From: an uncultured Eisenbergiella sp.
Lineage (GTDB): Bacteria; Bacillota; Clostridia; Lachnospirales; Lachnospiraceae
Length of the DNA stretch: 37,551 bases
Direction of reading: 5' to 3'
NCBI GenBank assembly: GCA_947631815.1
Contig: CANRMT010000014.1
Location: forward strand, 1 to 37,551
Under the pieces are notes generated by a model. The model worked only from the letters and a program-made list of their open reading frames with translations. It made no database searches and had not been told where the DNA came from. Of the stretch, positions 34,470-37,551 are shown piece by piece (the first letter of the stretch is position 1; each line of letters begins with the position of its first letter). The translations under genes and the position numbers were made by a program.

Positions 34470-35390
34470 CTATTCGGCGGGCAGACAGCTTTTCAGCTTC
34501 TCCACATACCGCTCCCCGACCCCGCTCAGGATCGTATTTTCCCGCGTCACATAGCCGATCTCCATCGTGCTGTTGCGGTTGCTCTCGTCCTCCTGGAACG
34601 GTATGGCCGCGTACTCGCTGCCGTTAAGCTCTTCGCAGATGATCCCGGAGCAGAGCGTATAGCCGTTCAGGCCGACCATCAGGTTCAGCATGGTCGCCCT
34701 GTCGTTCGCCCGGATCGTCCGCGGATACTCGTTCGTTGAAAGGATCTCCTCCGCCAGGTAAAAGGCGCTGTTGTCCCCCTGCTCGAAGGACAGGCAGGGA
34801 TAGTTTTTCAGCTGTTCAAAGCAGATCTGGCTGCAGCCTGCCAGCGGGTGGTTTTTCCAGAGATAGACATAGGCCCGGCATTCGATGAGCGGATGAAACG
34901 TCAGATTCGCCGTACGAAGGAGCTTTTCCATGGGCTTTCGGTTGAGCTCGGAGAGATAAAGGATCCCGATCTCGCTTTTCATCAGGCTGACGTCGCGGAT
35001 CACCTCCGCCGTCTTCGTCTCCCGGATCGCGAACTCGTACTCCGACATGTCAAATTCCTTCGCCATATCCACGAAAGCCTTCACCGCGAAGGAATAATGC
35101 TGCGTGGACACGCCGAACTTCTTTTTCCGGGCATCCCCTTTCCCGTATTTTTCCAGCACGGTCTCGTACTGCCCGTAGATCTGCTTCGCATAGAGCAGAA
35201 ATTCCGCCCCGTCGTTCGTCAGGCTCACGCCCCGCCCGCTCCTGTGCAGCAGCGTGATCCCCAGCTCCTTTTCCAGCTCCTTCACCGCGCTGGTCAGGGA
35301 CGGCTGGGACACATAGAGCTGCTCCGCCGCCTTATTCAAAGAACCCGTCTCCGCGATCGCGATGAGATACCGCAGCTGTATCAGCGTCAT
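34470..35390 (-). CDS. LysR-family transcriptional regulator
   Basis: MTLIQLRYLIAIAETGSLNKAAEQLYVSQPSLTSAVKELEKELGITLLHRSGRGVSLTNDG. Confidence 0.93.
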   Translation of the reverse strand: MTLIQLRYLIAIAETGSLNKAAEQLYVSQPSLTSAVKELEKELGITLLHRSGRGVSLTNDGAEFLLYAKQIYGQYETVLEKYGKGDARKKKFGVSTQHYSFAVKAFVDMAKEFDMSEYEFAIRETKTAEVIRDVSLMKSEIGILYLSELNRKPMEKLLRTANLTFHPLIECRAYVYLWKNHPLAGCSQICFEQLKNYPCLSFEQGDNSAFYLAEEILSTNEYPRTIRANDRATMLNLMVGLNGYTLCSGIICEELNGSEYAAIPFQEDESNRNSTMEIGYVTRENTILSGVGERYVEKLKSCLPAE

Positions 35391-35472
35391 TTTTCAATCT
35401 TCTCCTCCATACCGCAGCGTATGCGGACCGATGCGCGCGTCCCCGGGATCCGGCACTTCTCCTTCCAGCAGC

Positions 35473-37551
35473 TCACTCGATGCTCTTTAACGACTCCGCC
35501 ATATCGATCCGTTCCAGCTTGAGGTACATGAACACATCCACCACCGCCATGAACACGAAGGTCAGCACGATGCTTTTGCAAAAGCTGGCAGGCAGGACGC
35601 GCACGTCAAAGCTGACCATATCCACCCGGATCTGGGACATGACGAACCGGTGCAGCCAAACGCCCAGCCCCTGTCCGACCAGCGCGCCGATGGCCGTCAG
35701 CACCACATTTTCCCGGAACACATAGGAGGCCGTCTCCCCGGGATAAAAGCCCAGCACCTTGATGGTGGCGATCTCCCGGATGCGCTCGGTGATGTTGATG
35801 TTGGTCAGGTTGTAAATGACGATAAAGGCCAGCGCACCGGCGCAAAGGATGATCAGCAGCACGATATAGTCCAGACTGCCCATCATGTTGTTGACCCGGT
35901 CCATGAAATCCCGGTTCACGGAAACCGCCGAAACCTCCTCACACTCCAGCAGGGCCTCCGACAGCGCCCGGAGGTCGGTGTCCTCCCCGGCCGTCAGATA
36001 CAGGCTCTTGTATTCCGGCAGCTCCCCGTTGTCCTCCTCCCAGGTCTCCGGACAAATATAGGCATAGTTGTATACGAAGTTGCGGCACAGGGCGACAACC
36101 TTTCCTTCCAGCCGCTCCCCGTCATCGTTGCGCAGTGACACGGTATCGCCCACGCGGATACCGCATTTATCCGCCACCTCGCGGTTTAAGACCAGTTCTC
36201 CCGGCCCCGGCCAGGCGATGGGCTCCATTTCATCCGTACAGAGATTGATGAAGCTGCCGATCTCCTCCGGATTTTTCGCGATGACCACATTGACCGCTTT
36301 CGTCGCGGCGGGGCCCGTCAGATCCAGCGCCTTCTCGCTGACCGCCGTATAGGCCTCCATGCCGTTTCGCGCCGCGGTTTCCAGCACCCCGGCAAGGCCG
36401 TCCGCCGCTCTGCCGGAAGTCCCCGCCGCTTCGCCGGAATCCCCTGCCGCCCCGTCAGAGCCTTCGGCCGCTCCGACGTCTGCGCTTTCTGCTGCTTCAC
36501 TGAAATCGGCTCCGCCTTCCTCCGGAATGGGATCCTTCAGCGTCAGGCTCATATCGTAGTTCAGGATCTCCTCATACTGCTGGGAGGCCACATCCGCGAT
36601 GGAATCTTTGATGCCGAAGCCCGTGACCAGCAGGGCGGTACAGCCGCCAATGCCCACCACCATCATGAAAAACCGGCGCTTATAGCGCATCACGTTGCGG
36701 ATAGAGACCTTCACGAGGAAGGACAGCCGTCCCCAGAGGAATGTGGCGCGCTCCAGCAGGATGCGCTTCCCGTTTTTGGGCGCCCTGGGCCGGATCAGCT
36801 CCGCCGCCACGCTGTTCAGCTCATACCGGCAGGTCAGCCAGGTGGTCCCCATGGAACACAAAAGCGCCACAGCCAGAGAGATCAGCGCCAGCGGAATGCT
36901 GTACCGGATCCGGATCTCTCCCATCCGGTACATGATCTTGTAAGCCTCCCAGATCACCACCGGGAAAATGAACGCGCCCGCGAAAAAGCCCGCCACGGCG
37001 CCGATCACCGCGGCGCTGCCGGAGTAGAAAAGATATTTCCCCATGATCTTTCCTTCGGAATAGCCCAGCGCCTTGAGCACGCCGATCTGCGTCCGCTGCT
37101 CCTCCACCATCCGGTTCATCGTGGTGATGCACACCAGCGCGGCCACCAGGAAAAAGAAGATCGGGAAGACCCTGGCGATACCGGCTACGATGGAGGAATC
37201 GTTTTCAAAACAGGCATAGCCCAGATTCGTGTCCCGCCCCAGCACATAGGTGTCTGGTTCTTCGATGTCCGCCAGCTCCGCCCTGGCGTCGTCTATCTCC
37301 TCCTGCGCCTCCGCGGTCTTCTCCTCCAGCTCCCGCTCGCCGTCCGCGTATTCCTGCTGTCCCTCTTCCAGGTCCGCCTGCGCGTCCTCCAGCTTTTTCC
37401 GGTTCTCTTCCAGCTCCGCTTCGCCGTCCGCGATCTCGCCTCTGGCCTCTTCCAGTTCCTTCCTGCCGTCCCGGACCTGTGCTTCCCCCGCTTCGACCTG
37501 GGCCAGACGCGCCCGCAGCTCTGTCTCCTGCGCCTCCAGCTGAGAAAGCTG
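35473..37551 (-). CDS. FtsX/MacB-like ABC transporter permease with coiled-coil extracellular segment (5' end beyond the window)
   Basis: VAALVCITTMNRMVEEQRTQIGVLKALGYSEGKIMGKYL; NITERIREIATIKVLGFYPGETASYVFRENVVLTAIGALVGQGLG; the same frame stays open to the edge with a Glu/Ala-rich coiled coil (QLSQLEAQETELRARLAQVEAGEAQVRDGRKELEEARGEI...). Confidence 0.88.
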   Translation of the reverse strand, partial: QLSQLEAQETELRARLAQVEAGEAQVRDGRKELEEARGEIADGEAELEENRKKLEDAQADLEEGQQEYADGERELEEKTAEAQEEIDDARAELADIEEPDTYVLGRDTNLGYACFENDSSIVAGIARVFPIFFFLVAALVCITTMNRMVEEQRTQIGVLKALGYSEGKIMGKYLFYSGSAAVIGAVAGFFAGAFIFPVVIWEAYKIMYRMGEIRIRYSIPLALISLAVALLCSMGTTWLTCRYELNSVAAELIRPRAPKNGKRILLERATFLWGRLSFLVKVSIRNVMRYKRRFFMMVVGIGGCTALLVTGFGIKDSIADVASQQYEEILNYDMSLTLKDPIPEEGGADFSEAAESADVGAAEGSDGAAGDSGEAAGTSGRAADGLAGVLETAARNGMEAYTAVSEKALDLTGPAATKAVNVVIAKNPEEIGSFINLCTDEMEPIAWPGPGELVLNREVADKCGIRVGDTVSLRNDDGERLEGKVVALCRNFVYNYAYICPETWEEDNGELPEYKSLYLTAGEDTDLRALSEALLECEEVSAVSVNRDFMDRVNNMMGSLDYIVLLIILCAGALAFIVIYNLTNINITERIREIATIKVLGFYPGETASYVFRENVVLTAIGALVGQGLGVWLHRFVMSQIRVDMVSFDVRVLPASFCKSIVLTFVFMAVVDVFMYLKLERIDMAESLKSIE

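Overview
The window is a GC-rich bacterial chromosome segment; gene content and style suggest a Firmicute, probably Lachnospiraceae-like (inference). The left half is mixed metabolism: a GH78 rhamnosidase, glycerate kinase, a BlaI/BlaR1-type regulator pair whose M56 protease carries an RCC1-like C-terminal half, a GlgX-type debranching enzyme, a polysaccharide deacetylase, a DUF5722-like anchored protein, a large membrane protein, a D-2-hydroxyacid dehydrogenase, a YfcE-like phosphodiesterase, an AEC transporter, Rpe and a DUF885 protein. The right half is a minus-strand corrinoid uptake and nucleotide-loop-assembly operon (btuF-btuC-btuD-cobT-cobU-cobS-short cobU-like-cobC-cbiB-cobD-cobQ) behind a recognisable promoter, cobalamin riboswitch and intrinsic terminator. 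It is followed by metY, a LysR regulator and a truncated FtsX-type permease. Three signals are not explained by the genes. (1) Long intergenic palindromes: two share a 69-bp core (57/69 identical by hand alignment) nested inside arms that match each other within a locus but differ between loci; a third, ~245 bp, lies beside the riboswitch promoter. (2) An unusual density of short tandem arrays, several with a 35-36 bp period, either spanning stop codons or expanded in frame inside cobC and btuF. (3) Two CobU-like proteins with complementary motif losses. All alignments were done by eye; no database search was run.
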